The notes: generated by a model from the letters alone, not told the origin. A stretch of 64,000 bases of DNA from Bacillota bacterium (GCA_023416585.1 JAEZHM010000019.1:10166-74165); one strand, 5' to 3'; positions 54,681 through 63,839 are shown, counted from the first letter of the stretch. A program made the numbers and translations.

Positions 54681-55631
54681 ATGAAATATCGTTTGATTAT
54701 TGACCCAGAGTTTCAGCGGCTTATCCCACCGCTTTCCGCCAAAGAAAGGGAGATACTGGAGGAAAACATTCTCCGTGATGGCTGTCGAGAACCACTTGTC
54801 ATATGGAATGATATTATCCTCGATGGACATAACCGTTATGAAATATGCCGTCAACACTCCCTTCCTTTTGAAGTGAAAGACGTAACGCTTGAAAGCAGGG
54901 ATGAGGCAGTAGCCTGGATATGCGCAAATCAGATGGGGCGGCGGAATATTACGGAAGAAACGCGTCGATATCTTATTGGTAAGCGATTTGAAGTGGAAAA
55001 GCGTATCGGTGCGCGAAATACAGCAGGAATTAACCAATACTCAGATTCCGAGGTATCCCCTACTATCTGGGGGAAACCAAAAAACAATGAAACCAAGTAT
55101 GGCATATCGGCTCGGCTCGGAAACGAATATAATATCTCCCATGCGACTGTTGAGAAATATGGCCGTTATGCCAGAGCAGTTGATCGAATAGGTTCGGTAG
55201 ATGCCCACGTGGTGCCGTATATTCTATCAGGTGTTGTTCATCTTGGACAGGATAATGCATATGACATGACTCAGTTAACTGACAAGCAAATTACCGCTGT
55301 TACATCGGACATACCTCCGAACTGCCATTATCATTTGGATAGGGACCGCATCATAGAATCCTTAAAAAAGTCCCGGCAGAAATCTCCCGAGCATACACAG
55401 ATGCCCGAATTTAGTACACAATCAATAAAGGATATGCCGAGTTACGATCCAGACGCAGAGGTTTCCAGCCTCACACTTACGATCCCATCCTGGCGCACGT
55501 CAATTGAGCGAGTCCAGGCAGCTTCTAATATGATGGCTGTTTCGACAAGCGCTAAAGCCTCACTTAGACGCGAGCTTGAATCACTCATGCGAACCGTAGA
55601 AAAAATGCTTGACCGTGTTGAGGAGGCATAA
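54681..55631 (+). CDS. ParB-like N-terminal domain protein
   Basis: The protein is 316 residues from ATG 54681. A GTG at 54666 is possible; neither start has a good RBS. The N-terminal ParB/Srx-like fold has IDPEFQRLIPPLSAKEREILEENIL, REPLVIWNDIILDGHNRYEICR and AVAWICANQMGRRNIT, resembling the DGHNR/NxxRR CTP-handling motifs. An HTH-like middle (EYNISHATVEKYGRYARA) follows, then a long coil ending in VEKMLDRVEEA. In mobile elements such proteins act in partition, transcription control or nuclease roles. Confidence 0.8.
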   Translation: MKYRLIIDPEFQRLIPPLSAKEREILEENILRDGCREPLVIWNDIILDGHNRYEICRQHSLPFEVKDVTLESRDEAVAWICANQMGRRNITEETRRYLIGKRFEVEKRIGARNTAGINQYSDSEVSPTIWGKPKNNETKYGISARLGNEYNISHATVEKYGRYARAVDRIGSVDAHVVPYILSGVVHLGQDNAYDMTQLTDKQITAVTSDIPPNCHYHLDRDRIIESLKKSRQKSPEHTQMPEFSTQSIKDMPSYDPDAEVSSLTLTIPSWRTSIERVQAASNMMAVSTSAKASLRRELESLMRTVEKMLDRVEEA

Positions 55632-55635
55632 AGCA

Positions 55636-56553
55636 ATGCAAGAGGATTGGAAGCAATTTGTTCCCGATGTTACGTTTGAGTTGATACCTATTAAAAATTT
55701 GGTTTCCAATCAGAACTACCAAAGGAACATATCGCTTACCCATGTTGACCGTACAGCTGAACATTTTGATCTACACCAGATAAATTTGGTAAAGGTTAGC
55801 AGACGCAATGGAATTAACTACGTTTTCAACGGCCAGCATACCATTGAAACGGTTGTTCGCGTATCCGGTTCGCGTGATACACCAGTCTGGTGCATGATCT
55901 ATAATGATTTGGATTATGAGACAGAGGCCGACATATTCGCCAACCAGATGCGTTTTACGAAATCACTCTCTCCATACGAGATTTTTGCGGCAAATATCGA
56001 AGCCGGTAACCCGCTCCAATTAACCATCAAGGCTTTGGTGGAATCCTACTCTCTTACGATAACATCAAATAATAAGGCTCCTGGAGCAGTGAACGCCGTA
56101 TCTGCAATGGAGTCAATATATACAAAGTACGGCTATCATGTTCTGGATGAAACACTATTCCTTTGTATATCTGCTTGGGAGGGTGATCCGGTATCTTTTA
56201 CTGGAAGCATGCTTAAAGGTATTGCCAAGCTGATTACTACCTTTGGAGATAATCTTCAGCCCGAACTTTTTGTCGAACGTCTCGGACGAGTTTCGGCCAA
56301 GGAGATCACAAGAAATGCGCGTGATAGACATAACGGCTCCCTGGGATTCGCAGAAGCTCTTTTAACCTACTATAACAGAAAGACTAAACATCCACTCCAC
56401 TGGAGCAAGCTATACAACACGAAAACAGAGAATGAGGAATCAGACGAATCCAGTGATTTAGATGACCAAGAAAATGCTTCAACTGATGATCAATACGATA
56501 ATGTTGATCTTCTTTCTAGCATGAAGCGGGAGACACCTATAATTAGCGGATAA
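55636..56553 (+). CDS. ParB-like (DUF6551-type) protein
   Basis: This 305-residue protein starts at ATG 55636, with GAGGAGG 10 bases upstream. The N-terminal region has IPIKNLVSNQNYQR and INYVFNGQHTIETVVRVS, a ParB/ParBc-like beta-hairpin in which GQHT takes the place of DGHNR. Residues 110-240 form a helical domain, and the C-terminal 50 residues are acidic (NEESDESSDLDDQENAS). It follows the other ParB-like gene by 4 bases and probably works with it. The function is not known. Confidence 0.7.
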   Translation: MQEDWKQFVPDVTFELIPIKNLVSNQNYQRNISLTHVDRTAEHFDLHQINLVKVSRRNGINYVFNGQHTIETVVRVSGSRDTPVWCMIYNDLDYETEADIFANQMRFTKSLSPYEIFAANIEAGNPLQLTIKALVESYSLTITSNNKAPGAVNAVSAMESIYTKYGYHVLDETLFLCISAWEGDPVSFTGSMLKGIAKLITTFGDNLQPELFVERLGRVSAKEITRNARDRHNGSLGFAEALLTYYNRKTKHPLHWSKLYNTKTENEESDESSDLDDQENASTDDQYDNVDLLSSMKRETPIISG

Positions 56554-56589
56554 ATTGTGAGGACCTATGCATTACGTTTTAATCCTAAA

Positions 56590-56620
56590 AGCCGCAGGTC
56601 TCGAAAAGGAACCTGCGGCT
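56590..56620. terminator. Bidirectional terminator between the cassette and the prophage
   Basis: AGCCGCAGGT (56590-56599) pairs with ACCTGCGGCT (56611-56620). It is followed by GTAGATTTTA on the plus strand and TTTTAGG on the minus strand, so it ends both converging units. Confidence 0.8.
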
Positions 56621-56632
56621 GTAGATTTTACC

Positions 56633-58210
56633 TTACCCCTCTACCTTAGCCCCATCCTTGAAAATGAAGCGCATAGTTCTATCTTTCAGTATCCGTACCT
56701 GCTCAACGCTGCCACACCATAGCGTTTCGTTGAAAGACCTTATTGGTCCCTGCTTACGCAGCAAATCAAGATACCCAAAAAGCTTCCCGTACTTTGCGGT
56801 TAGGGCTTCGCGGCATGTATCCACCTCAGCGATACTCCGTTGGGTTTCATGATAGCGAAACTCGTATTCGTCATACTGCCGCCGATACTCGGCCTGATCC
56901 ATGGCCACATGAGCGTTGACAGTGATGTGGCGCTGCATAAGCTCCGTTACGATTTCCAATTCGGTGCATAGCCCGGCCTGCTGCTCTACCAAACCGGATA
57001 TGTCACAGCGTTCGCGCATTGTATCTTCGCAGATTTGGATAATCTCATCCTTACGGTCAACAACCTGATTGAACGCCCTCACAAATGCATCCTGTATTGT
57101 TTCGTTACGCAATGCCGGTGTGGTACAGGCTGTAAGCCCCTTGTGCCTCGAGTTGCATTGCCACATGATATGGGAATGCCATACTTTGCTCCCATACAGC
57201 TCACCGCATTCATCACAGTAAATGCGGCCAGAGAAGCAATGTGGTGTATAATTCCTGCGGCCTGGCTGCTTCCGATTCTTCAGTTCGACCTGAACCGCGT
57301 CGAAAATCTCAGGCTCGATGATGGCTGGGTGGCTCCCCTCCACATAATATTGAGGTATTTCGCCTTCGTTTACCTTCATCTTTTTCGTCAGGAAATCTGT
57401 ACAGAAGGTCTTTTGTAAGATGGCATCGCCTTTGTATTTCTCGTTGGACAGAATGCTTATGACGGTATTGGGCCGCCAGTTAGATTTGCCGCCCGGTGTT
57501 GGTATACCGCACTCCGATAGGTGGCGCGCAATGTATGCTGGTGACTTGCCTTCGAGAAACATATGATAAATATCCTTCACGATGATCGCTTCCTCCGGCA
57601 CGATCTCCGGAAGCCCGTCAGCGCCTTTGCGATAGCCGAGGAACTGCTTGTAGGGAAGGGTGACCTTCCCATCTGCGAATCTCTTCCGCATGCCCCAGGT
57701 AACATTCTCAGAGATGGAGCGGCTTTCTTCTTGAGCAAGGCTGGACATGATCGTAATGAGTAACTCACCCTTTGAATCAAGCGTATAGATATTTTCCTTT
57801 TCGAAGAAAACCTCAACGCCCCTATCCTTTAGCATACGAACCGTGGTCAGCGAATCGACAGTATTGCGCGCAAAACGGGAGACAGATTTCGTGATAATCA
57901 GGTCGATCTTACCAGCCAGGGCATCCTGAACCATTTCATTGAAACCGTCGCGCTTTTTCGTATTGGTGGCAGTAATACCCTCGTCGGTATACACCTTCAC
58001 GAAATCCCACTCGGTATTGGAGTGGATGTGCTGCGTATAATAATCCACTTGCGCTTCATAGCTTGTTTGCTGTTCCTCATTATCGGTAGATACTCGAGCA
58101 TAAGCGGCCACACGCCGTTTCCTCGTGTTACTGATCGGCATCGCCGTAAAGCGATTCAATGTGGCTGGTACAACCGTCACGCGCGGCGTAGCAGTTCGGG
58201 CTTCGCTCAT
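56633..58210 (-). CDS. Large serine recombinase (site-specific recombinase)
   Basis: This 525-residue protein starts at ATG 58210 (AGGAGG 9 bases upstream, ATGA overlap with the preceding recombinase). Catalytic S41 is in AAYARVSTD, with KSVSRFARN and AQEESRSISENV. The recombinase domain (IVKDIYHMFLEGKSPAYIARHLSECGI) is followed by a zinc ribbon (CDECGELYGSKVW ... CTTPAL) and a coiled coil. The layout is that of TnpX/phage-type integrases. It is encoded together with a second recombinase. Confidence 0.92.
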   Translation of the reverse strand: MSEARTATPRVTVVPATLNRFTAMPISNTRKRRVAAYARVSTDNEEQQTSYEAQVDYYTQHIHSNTEWDFVKVYTDEGITATNTKKRDGFNEMVQDALAGKIDLIITKSVSRFARNTVDSLTTVRMLKDRGVEVFFEKENIYTLDSKGELLITIMSSLAQEESRSISENVTWGMRKRFADGKVTLPYKQFLGYRKGADGLPEIVPEEAIIVKDIYHMFLEGKSPAYIARHLSECGIPTPGGKSNWRPNTVISILSNEKYKGDAILQKTFCTDFLTKKMKVNEGEIPQYYVEGSHPAIIEPEIFDAVQVELKNRKQPGRRNYTPHCFSGRIYCDECGELYGSKVWHSHIMWQCNSRHKGLTACTTPALRNETIQDAFVRAFNQVVDRKDEIIQICEDTMRERCDISGLVEQQAGLCTELEIVTELMQRHITVNAHVAMDQAEYRRQYDEYEFRYHETQRSIAEVDTCREALTAKYGKLFGYLDLLRKQGPIRSFNETLWCGSVEQVRILKDRTMRFIFKDGAKVEG

Positions 58211-59484
58211 TTCGCCCACCTCCTGTATGTGTGCTGAGCCGCTTGCCATCGCATATCCTCATTCCAGCTATCTCGGCGCGATTTATCTTGCCATAAACGT
58301 TCCGTTACAGTACCATCTTTGAAGATGTATTGGAGATGGTTAGGCTCTGGTATGAGAATTTGCTGGATGTCTTCAAATGGCCGTTTACCAAGTACATCCT
58401 CGGTAAGCTCCAGCAGCATATCTTCTGGTATCTGCTTTCCATGGCAATATACCTTGCCTTTGCGCATGAACGTTCCGCAATTCCAGGCAGCGTGCTCATG
58501 TGCCACCTTGCGCTTGTAGGGCTTTCCGCATCGTGCACAAATCAACATCCCGCTGAGCATTTCATGAGCGCAGGTATTAACGGGTGTGAATCGCACAGTG
58601 TTCAATTCGGCAAGCTGGCACGAGTGTTCGAACACATCACGGGAAATGATGGCTGGATAAGTCTCAGACACATAATACTTTGGAAGCTCACCCCGATTGA
58701 TACGCTTCTTTTTAGAGAGATGATCGCTCACGAATGTTTTTTGAAGAAGCAAATCCCCCACATAACGCTCGTTTCTAAGAATGTACCGTATGGTAAGTGC
58801 TCCCCAGCGCTGCGCGTAAGGCGGCTTGATGCCAAGGGAATCCAGCATATTGGCAATTGACCATAGCCCCATGCCTTGATTGTGCTTTTCATAGATCAGT
58901 TGAACCACTGCCGCCTCATCCGGGTTAATCTCAGGTTTTCCCTCGATAATGGTGTATCCATAAGAGAGAATCGGGATGGCATTCCCCCGCTCGTAATTCT
59001 TACGGATGCGCCACTTGCAGTTTTCGGATACCGAGCGGCTTTCTTCCTGTGCATAGGAAGCGAGGATGGTAAGCATCAACTCACCATCCCCGCTTATGGA
59101 GTGAATATTCTGTTCCTCGAAGTAGATGTCCACACCCAACGTTTTCATCTCACGTACTGTTTCCAGCAGCGTTACCGTATTGCGCGCAAATCGGCTGATG
59201 CTTTTTGTGATAATCAAGTCGATCTTCCCAGCCCGGCAGTCGGCCAGAAGCCGCTGAAATTCCGGGCGTTCGGCCTTAGTGCCCGTGAGCGCTTTGTCCG
59301 CATACACGCCTGCGTACCGCCATCCGAGGTTCTTCTGAATGCAGTTGCTGTAATAGCTAACCTGTGCGGACAGTGAGTGCAGCATGGAGTCCTTGTCCAC
59401 TGATACCCGCGCATATGCCGCAACCCTCAAAAGGCGTGGCGGTTGTGGCAGCGCCAGGTTCATTTTTCGTATGATTCGGGCCAT
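58207..59484 (-). CDS. Serine recombinase, second of a tandem pair
   Basis: This 425-residue protein has catalytic S28 in AAYARVSVD and KSISRFARNTVTLLETV. A recombinase domain (AVVQLIYEKHNQGMGLWSIANMLDSLGIKPP) and a zinc ribbon (CARCGKPYKRKV ... WNCGT ... YCHG) follow. It is shorter than its partner, with no long coiled coil. RBS AAGGAGG. Tandem serine recombinases in clostridial prophages may act as a heteromeric integrase/excisionase pair; which does what is unknown. Confidence 0.92.
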   Translation of the reverse strand: MARIIRKMNLALPQPPRLLRVAAYARVSVDKDSMLHSLSAQVSYYSNCIQKNLGWRYAGVYADKALTGTKAERPEFQRLLADCRAGKIDLIITKSISRFARNTVTLLETVREMKTLGVDIYFEEQNIHSISGDGELMLTILASYAQEESRSVSENCKWRIRKNYERGNAIPILSYGYTIIEGKPEINPDEAAVVQLIYEKHNQGMGLWSIANMLDSLGIKPPYAQRWGALTIRYILRNERYVGDLLLQKTFVSDHLSKKKRINRGELPKYYVSETYPAIISRDVFEHSCQLAELNTVRFTPVNTCAHEMLSGMLICARCGKPYKRKVAHEHAAWNCGTFMRKGKVYCHGKQIPEDMLLELTEDVLGKRPFEDIQQILIPEPNHLQYIFKDGTVTERLWQDKSRRDSWNEDMRWQAAQHTYRRWAK

Positions 59485-59696
59485 GATAAACCCCTCCTTT
59501 CATCTGTCTGTCTTATAGGAAGGGTGGCGCAAAGACAAGGCTTTTCGTAGCGAAAGAAAGGCTGATATATCGCAGCAAACTTTGTCTCAAGCGCCGAGAA
59601 ATCCACTTCATCAATAAGGCCGCTATGGAACATATCACTGGCCATAGAGATTGCCGCCAGGTATCGCTGATTCTGCTTATACTGCACATCCATCAT
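59460..59696 (-). CDS. Small recombinase-linked protein (SHOCT-like)
   Basis: This 78-residue helical protein (QNQRYLAAISMASDMFHSGLIDEVDFSALETKFAAIY) has the short helix-turn-helix, GLIDE-centred pattern of SHOCT-like modules that accompany clostridial phage recombinases. It overlaps the recombinase gene by 25 bases and the upstream gene by 4. RBS GGGAGAGG. Confidence 0.7.
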   Translation of the reverse strand: MMDVQYKQNQRYLAAISMASDMFHSGLIDEVDFSALETKFAAIYQPFFRYEKPCLCATLPIRQTDERRGLSWPESYEK

Positions 59697-60076
59697 GACA
59701 CCTCTCCCTTGCCATAGCGGTCTGTCATATAGCAGGTGCGGCAGCAGTATTTACGATGGCTGGATGCATAACTGAAAAAACGCTTACCGCAGCATACACA
59801 TTTCTTATCGACAGCATTGCGGATACTTAAGACACGGTGCCCATAATTCCAAGCGTAGCGACAAACATTTGAGCAAAACCGGCGTTTCCCTTGGATCACT
59901 ATGGGAAGCCCACACTGGACACAGCCAGTAGTAGTAGCGGCATCTTTGTTGATTTCTGTACGGCGACAGAAGGACTTGATGGTATTTTTCGATATGCCGA
60001 GGTTGGCAGAAATCTGAGCAATACTCAAACCTGCATGCCGCATTTCGAGCAAACGGGCTTTTTCTTGGGAAGTCAT
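59693..60076 (-). CDS. HTH plus zinc-finger accessory protein of the recombinase module
   Basis: This 127-residue protein has an N-terminal HTH (MTSQEKARLLEMRHAGLSIAQISANLGISKNTIKSF) and two CxxC knuckles (CVQCGLPI ... FCSNVC; CVCCGKRF ... YCCRTC), suggesting DNA binding. A minus-strand TATAAT at 60096-60101 overlaps an upstream in-frame ATG at 60097, so the later ATG at 60076 with GGAGG is preferred. First gene of the recombinase module. Confidence 0.78.
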   Translation of the reverse strand: MTSQEKARLLEMRHAGLSIAQISANLGISKNTIKSFCRRTEINKDAATTTGCVQCGLPIVIQGKRRFCSNVCRYAWNYGHRVLSIRNAVDKKCVCCGKRFFSYASSHRKYCCRTCYMTDRYGKGEVS

Positions 60077-60178
60077 AAGCGCCTCCAGATTCGGCATTAT
60101 ACCGGAATAAAGCTGGTGCTTTGCATTTTGTCTTCTTATCTTCTTGTTTTCGTGTAATCATGAACACCATGAAAAAGG

Positions 60179-60202
60179 GCCGCAGGCCGGGAAGCCTGCG
60201 GC
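60179..60202 (-). terminator. Terminator after the endolysin gene
   Basis: GCCGCAGGC (60179-60187) pairs with GCCTGCGGC (60194-60202). On the minus strand CCTTTTTC follows, 8 bases past the endolysin stop. It separates the lysis genes from the recombinase module. Confidence 0.85.
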
Positions 60203-60209
60203 AAAAGGA

Positions 60210-61007
60210 TCATTTCTTTTTTAGTTCTGCGCGGGTAACTGGTCCTACGATCCCATCAACTGAAATGTCCGTCCTGGCCTGAAAGGCCTTGACTGCAGCC
60301 TCGGTGACCGGGCCATAGACACCGTCCGCCTTGCCGGGCTGAAAGCCTAGCTCAATGAGGCGGCTTTGCACCTGAGCGACATCCTCCCCGCGCAACATTT
60401 TGACACCTTTTCGGTATTGAAGCTGACGGGCTGTATCCGTAGTATGCTCTGAGAGCGGAGGGGTCTCGGATTCCTCATGGGAAGGTATCGGCTCAGTGGG
60501 AGCGGAAGTAATGTAATCGATATAGGGACATTGATACCAGTGGGTCCAACTCCGTTGCGACACCTTGGTTTTCACCACGCCATAGTTAAAGCCTCGCGCC
60601 TCGATCGCATACCCTCCGCCAATATAGACCCCAACATGGCCAGGGCTGTAAAGAAGCAGGCCGGGAATCTCCGGCAGCGTACTGATTTTTCCCTTGACCT
60701 TGGCAGCGCTGAACATGCCCTCGGCTCCCTTGTCAGGGCGGCCGTCCAAACCATACTGCTGGGTTCCGTCTTCCCGCGCCCAATAATACCCCTTGATGAG
60801 CCCAACACAATCGCAACATTTCTTGCCGGCTGCAACGTCTGCCTTGTACTGGGGCATACGGGAGCTTGTATAATGGGAAGGGTATTGGTGGGCTTTCCTG
60901 TTCAGAAGACTCGTTGTGCAGTCATAGCAAACAGTTCCGTACCAGTACCTTTGACCGACCCATTGTTGTGCCCAGGCTACAAGTCCAAGATTTGTTTTAA
61001 CGGTCAT
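60210..61007 (-). CDS. Phage endolysin: NlpC/P60-like peptidase with peptidoglycan-binding domain
   Basis: The protein is 265 residues. The start at 61007 has GGGAGG 7 bases upstream. The N-terminal cysteine peptidase domain has KKCCDCVGLIKGYYW with the catalytic cysteine and GHVGVYIGGGYAIEARGF with the histidine. The C-terminal PG_binding_1 domain has VAQVQSRLIELGFQPGKADGVYGPVTEAAVKAFQ. It cuts the peptide part of the cell wall. With the holin it forms the lysis module. Confidence 0.92.
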   Translation of the reverse strand: MTVKTNLGLVAWAQQWVGQRYWYGTVCYDCTTSLLNRKAHQYPSHYTSSRMPQYKADVAAGKKCCDCVGLIKGYYWAREDGTQQYGLDGRPDKGAEGMFSAAKVKGKISTLPEIPGLLLYSPGHVGVYIGGGYAIEARGFNYGVVKTKVSQRSWTHWYQCPYIDYITSAPTEPIPSHEESETPPLSEHTTDTARQLQYRKGVKMLRGEDVAQVQSRLIELGFQPGKADGVYGPVTEAAVKAFQARTDISVDGIVGPVTRAELKKK

Positions 61008-61036
61008 GCATAAACCTCCCAATTCAGAAGCAGCAG

Positions 61037-61468
61037 CTATTCGCCGTCGCCTGTATCGTTATCGGAATCTGTCACATCATTATTGTCCCGAAGCTTGGTC
61101 AAAGCGCTGGCGATGAACGCAGGCAGCTTGACACCCATTTCACCGACATTCTCCAGGATGGAAAGCCCCTCGTTGGAGATGAAGAAGAATGCGGTAGCTG
61201 TACGGAATACACCGGCTGCGTTACCGGTGATCCGGTCCAGCTGCGCCGCCAGGATGACTACCAGGAAGATCGTGGCCTTTTTCATCAGACCCTGAAATCC
61301 AATGCTGGACTTGAGGGTTTTTGTTTTCATGGCTGCTCCAAGGCCGGTTAAATAGTCCAGGGCAATAAAAATGAGTAGTATTTCCAATGCCCGGTCCCAT
61401 CCGCCAAGGAGCGTAGTGGTGATAGCCGTCCCAATGGCTGTCAAAGTGGTAGTGACGGTTTCCTTCAT
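61037..61468 (-). CDS. Phage holin (TcdE/Bhl-type)
   Basis: The protein is 143 residues from ATG 61468 (AGGAGG before it); the longer frame is not supported. Membrane spans are at about 20-40 (WDRALEILLIFIALDYLTGLGAA) and 55-75 (IFLVVILAAQLDRIT), and LSILENVGEMGVKLPAFIASAL is typical of holin family 4. It permeabilises the membrane so that the endolysin can reach the wall. Confidence 0.9.
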   Translation of the reverse strand: MKETVTTTLTAIGTAITTTLLGGWDRALEILLIFIALDYLTGLGAAMKTKTLKSSIGFQGLMKKATIFLVVILAAQLDRITGNAAGVFRTATAFFFISNEGLSILENVGEMGVKLPAFIASALTKLRDNNDVTDSDNDTGDGE

Positions 61469-61499
61469 GTGCTTTCCTCCTGATTTGCGATTTGAATAT

Positions 61500-61522
61500 A
61501 AAAAACCACTCCGGAGGGCGGT
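61500..61522 (-). terminator. Weak terminator after the fibronectin-type tail protein
   Basis: ACCACTCC / GGAGGGCGGT (61505-61522) form an imperfect hairpin and the minus strand continues with TTTTTT-ATA. It sits between the tail gene (stop at 61542) and the holin RBS. Confidence 0.4.
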
Positions 61523-61541
61523 CAAGAAAGGGATAGTACCT

Positions 61542-63839
61542 TTACAGCAAAAGTACTGCTTCACGAAGCTGCACCATGACGGCAGCAGTTGGCTTATTCA
61601 CAGGGATGGGAATCCATACGGGCAGGGTGATGTTATGTGTGCTGCTTTGAGTATCCCACCCATTGACCAGAGCGGCAACTTGCTCAATGGCAGTCCGGAT
61701 CTCCAGTACATGGCTTGTCCAGCCTGCCAGGAATGTCATGCCCGCTGTCAAGGATTCCGCCCAAGAATATACAGACAGACCATAATAGGTCAGTACCTGA
61801 TCCACAGCATTACGTAACTCCTGCATGTGCACAGCCTTTATGGGAGTGGTATTTGCCACCAGCGAAGTATCCGTCCATGAGGCTGCCGCATAAGAAAAGC
61901 TCCGGGAGGCTGCTCCCGAAGCTGCACCAAGGGTATCTGTAGCCGTAATGGAAATATTCTGCACGCCAGCTTCCGTAAGTGCGGCAGTCCGCCGCATCAC
62001 AGTCTTTTTACCGGGTGCAAGGCTGTCAACACTGGAGGTGGAGTATCCTGACAGGGAAAGAGTTTGAGAATGCCCATCCGCATCCTGGCCAACCGTCACG
62101 AGAATACGCGGTCTGCTGTTGAAAGTGGTCCTGCCGGTCATTGGAGCAACAATGGCGGGAGCGGCAGGGCTGCTGTTGGTTTTCAAAGCGGCATATGCAT
62201 TGGACAATCCGCTGTCAAAACCTGATTTAGTGCCAAGGGCTACTACCTTGTAATAATAGCTGCTGCCCTCGGTAATGTGCGTAATGACGGAATAACCGGA
62301 GGAAGCGGTTGTCCCCAGCAGGGAATAGGTGCCTCCGGAACTCGTAGCACGATAAACCCCATATCCCGATACAGGATTGTTGGTTCCGGCTCCCGCCCCG
62401 GACCAGGACAATGTGACGGAGGCTCCGGCATTGGCAAGCGTAGCCGACAGGGAGACCGTTGTGGGCGCGGAACAGACCGTGTACACCTTGGCGGTAACAC
62501 CGGCATAGACACTGCTTATCGCACTGCTGCTTCGTGCTCCGATGGTGTAAATCTTATAATAGTAGGCTGCTCCCATAGTGGGGGGAGCCGTTACTGCCAT
62601 GTTGCCGCTTGTGCCCGTAGTGCTGATGGAACCCAGCATGCTATAGGTCCCTGCTGCGGAGTCACTTCGAAAGATATTGTATCCTGTGATTTCGTTGTAG
62701 CTTCCCGCTCCTGCTCCGGACCAGGAAAGGGTCACATTCGTTCCGGCATCGGGAGTGGCATCGGATACGGAAATCGAGGTGGGCGGAGCCGGTGAGCCAT
62801 AGGTATAAACAGTACGTCCCACAGAAGCACCGCTGTTGGCATATGTGCCCAGCGTGTACACCGTATAGGTGTAGCTGTTTCCGGCAGTGCTGTGTGCTGG
62901 GGCGGAATAGCTTGTGGCGGTGGTGGCAGTATAGTAAGCTCCATCCCGGTAGATATGGTAACCGGTAATAGGATTGTTGGTACCAGCTCCTGCACCGGAC
63001 CATGCCAGGGTCACATTCGTCCCTGATGCCGCATAAGCGGAAGTGCCGCCGCCAATGGTCACTGTGCTTGGGGCGGAAGGAGCGGAATAGGAACAGGTCA
63101 ATGCCGCATAAGCCGAAGATTGGCCGGAATCGTATCCTGCCACACTGCCCAGTGTAAGCACTTTGTAATAGTAGGAACTGCCGTTGCCTGTCGGTGCCGT
63201 AACAGTAGTGGACCCGGAGCCGGCAGAAGTGTAGACCGTGGTGATATAGCTGTAGCTGCCACCGGCACTGTCTGACCGATAGATTTGATATCCCGTAATC
63301 CCGTTGCTGATCCCGGCGGATGCGCCGGACCAAGACAGTGTTACAGCAGCGCCGGGAGCTACATTGGTAGCTGATACTGAAACAGCAGTCGGTGCCCCGC
63401 AGGCTGTGTAGCTGTACTCCCAATTGATAGTGACGGTGATCAAGGCATTTACCCGCAGGGACATAACATTGCCATCACTGCTGGAGGAACCCTTGCCTGC
63501 GCCACGGATACGGACATTCAAAGGGTTGGAGCCGTATAGGGAAAGATCTGTATATAACCCGACATTCAGCTGCTCATTCACATTGGAAGAGGCACTGTTA
63601 CCGGACGTGGTGAAGGCTGCACATAAATCTGCGCCGGTGTCTTCATTTCGTGCTATCGCCAAACGCATCTTCGAATACTGGTAAGTCTGGCTGATATTCA
63701 TGGCCGCTGATGTGATATAGATATTGGAACTTGGAAGGCTGCCACTGACCAAGGGAAGAGCAAAAACATACCCGCTGCTATTGCTGATAATCGTATAGTT
63801 GCCGGTTAATGCAGTTGATTGGAATACTGCTGTGGGCAT
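61542..63839 (-). CDS. Phage tail/surface protein with fibronectin type III-like repeats
   Basis: This is a 765-residue protein. The N-terminal 140 residues form a phage-type attachment region (SSNIYITSAAMNISQTYQYSKMRL). Four Fn3-like repeats follow at about 140-520, each with VTLSWSGAGAG, a TGY-IYR strand and SYYYKV. A fifth Ig-like domain covers about 525-625. The C-terminal helical domain has MQELRNAVDQVLTYYG and VLEIRTAIEQVAALV. No signal peptide. RBS GAGGTGAATGC. Repeats of this kind bind cell surfaces or sugars, which fits host recognition. Confidence 0.82.
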   Translation of the reverse strand: MPTAVFQSTALTGNYTIISNSSGYVFALPLVSGSLPSSNIYITSAAMNISQTYQYSKMRLAIARNEDTGADLCAAFTTSGNSASSNVNEQLNVGLYTDLSLYGSNPLNVRIRGAGKGSSSSDGNVMSLRVNALITVTINWEYSYTACGAPTAVSVSATNVAPGAAVTLSWSGASAGISNGITGYQIYRSDSAGGSYSYITTVYTSAGSGSTTVTAPTGNGSSYYYKVLTLGSVAGYDSGQSSAYAALTCSYSAPSAPSTVTIGGGTSAYAASGTNVTLAWSGAGAGTNNPITGYHIYRDGAYYTATTATSYSAPAHSTAGNSYTYTVYTLGTYANSGASVGRTVYTYGSPAPPTSISVSDATPDAGTNVTLSWSGAGAGSYNEITGYNIFRSDSAAGTYSMLGSISTTGTSGNMAVTAPPTMGAAYYYKIYTIGARSSSAISSVYAGVTAKVYTVCSAPTTVSLSATLANAGASVTLSWSGAGAGTNNPVSGYGVYRATSSGGTYSLLGTTASSGYSVITHITEGSSYYYKVVALGTKSGFDSGLSNAYAALKTNSSPAAPAIVAPMTGRTTFNSRPRILVTVGQDADGHSQTLSLSGYSTSSVDSLAPGKKTVMRRTAALTEAGVQNISITATDTLGAASGAASRSFSYAAASWTDTSLVANTTPIKAVHMQELRNAVDQVLTYYGLSVYSWAESLTAGMTFLAGWTSHVLEIRTAIEQVAALVNGWDTQSSTHNITLPVWIPIPVNKPTAAVMVQLREAVLLL

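Noticed and set aside
61542..63400. Spaced DNA repeats suggesting a CRISPR array
   Set aside because: The repeats are in frame within a coding sequence and encode Fn3-like domains of irregular length; there are no uniform spacers.
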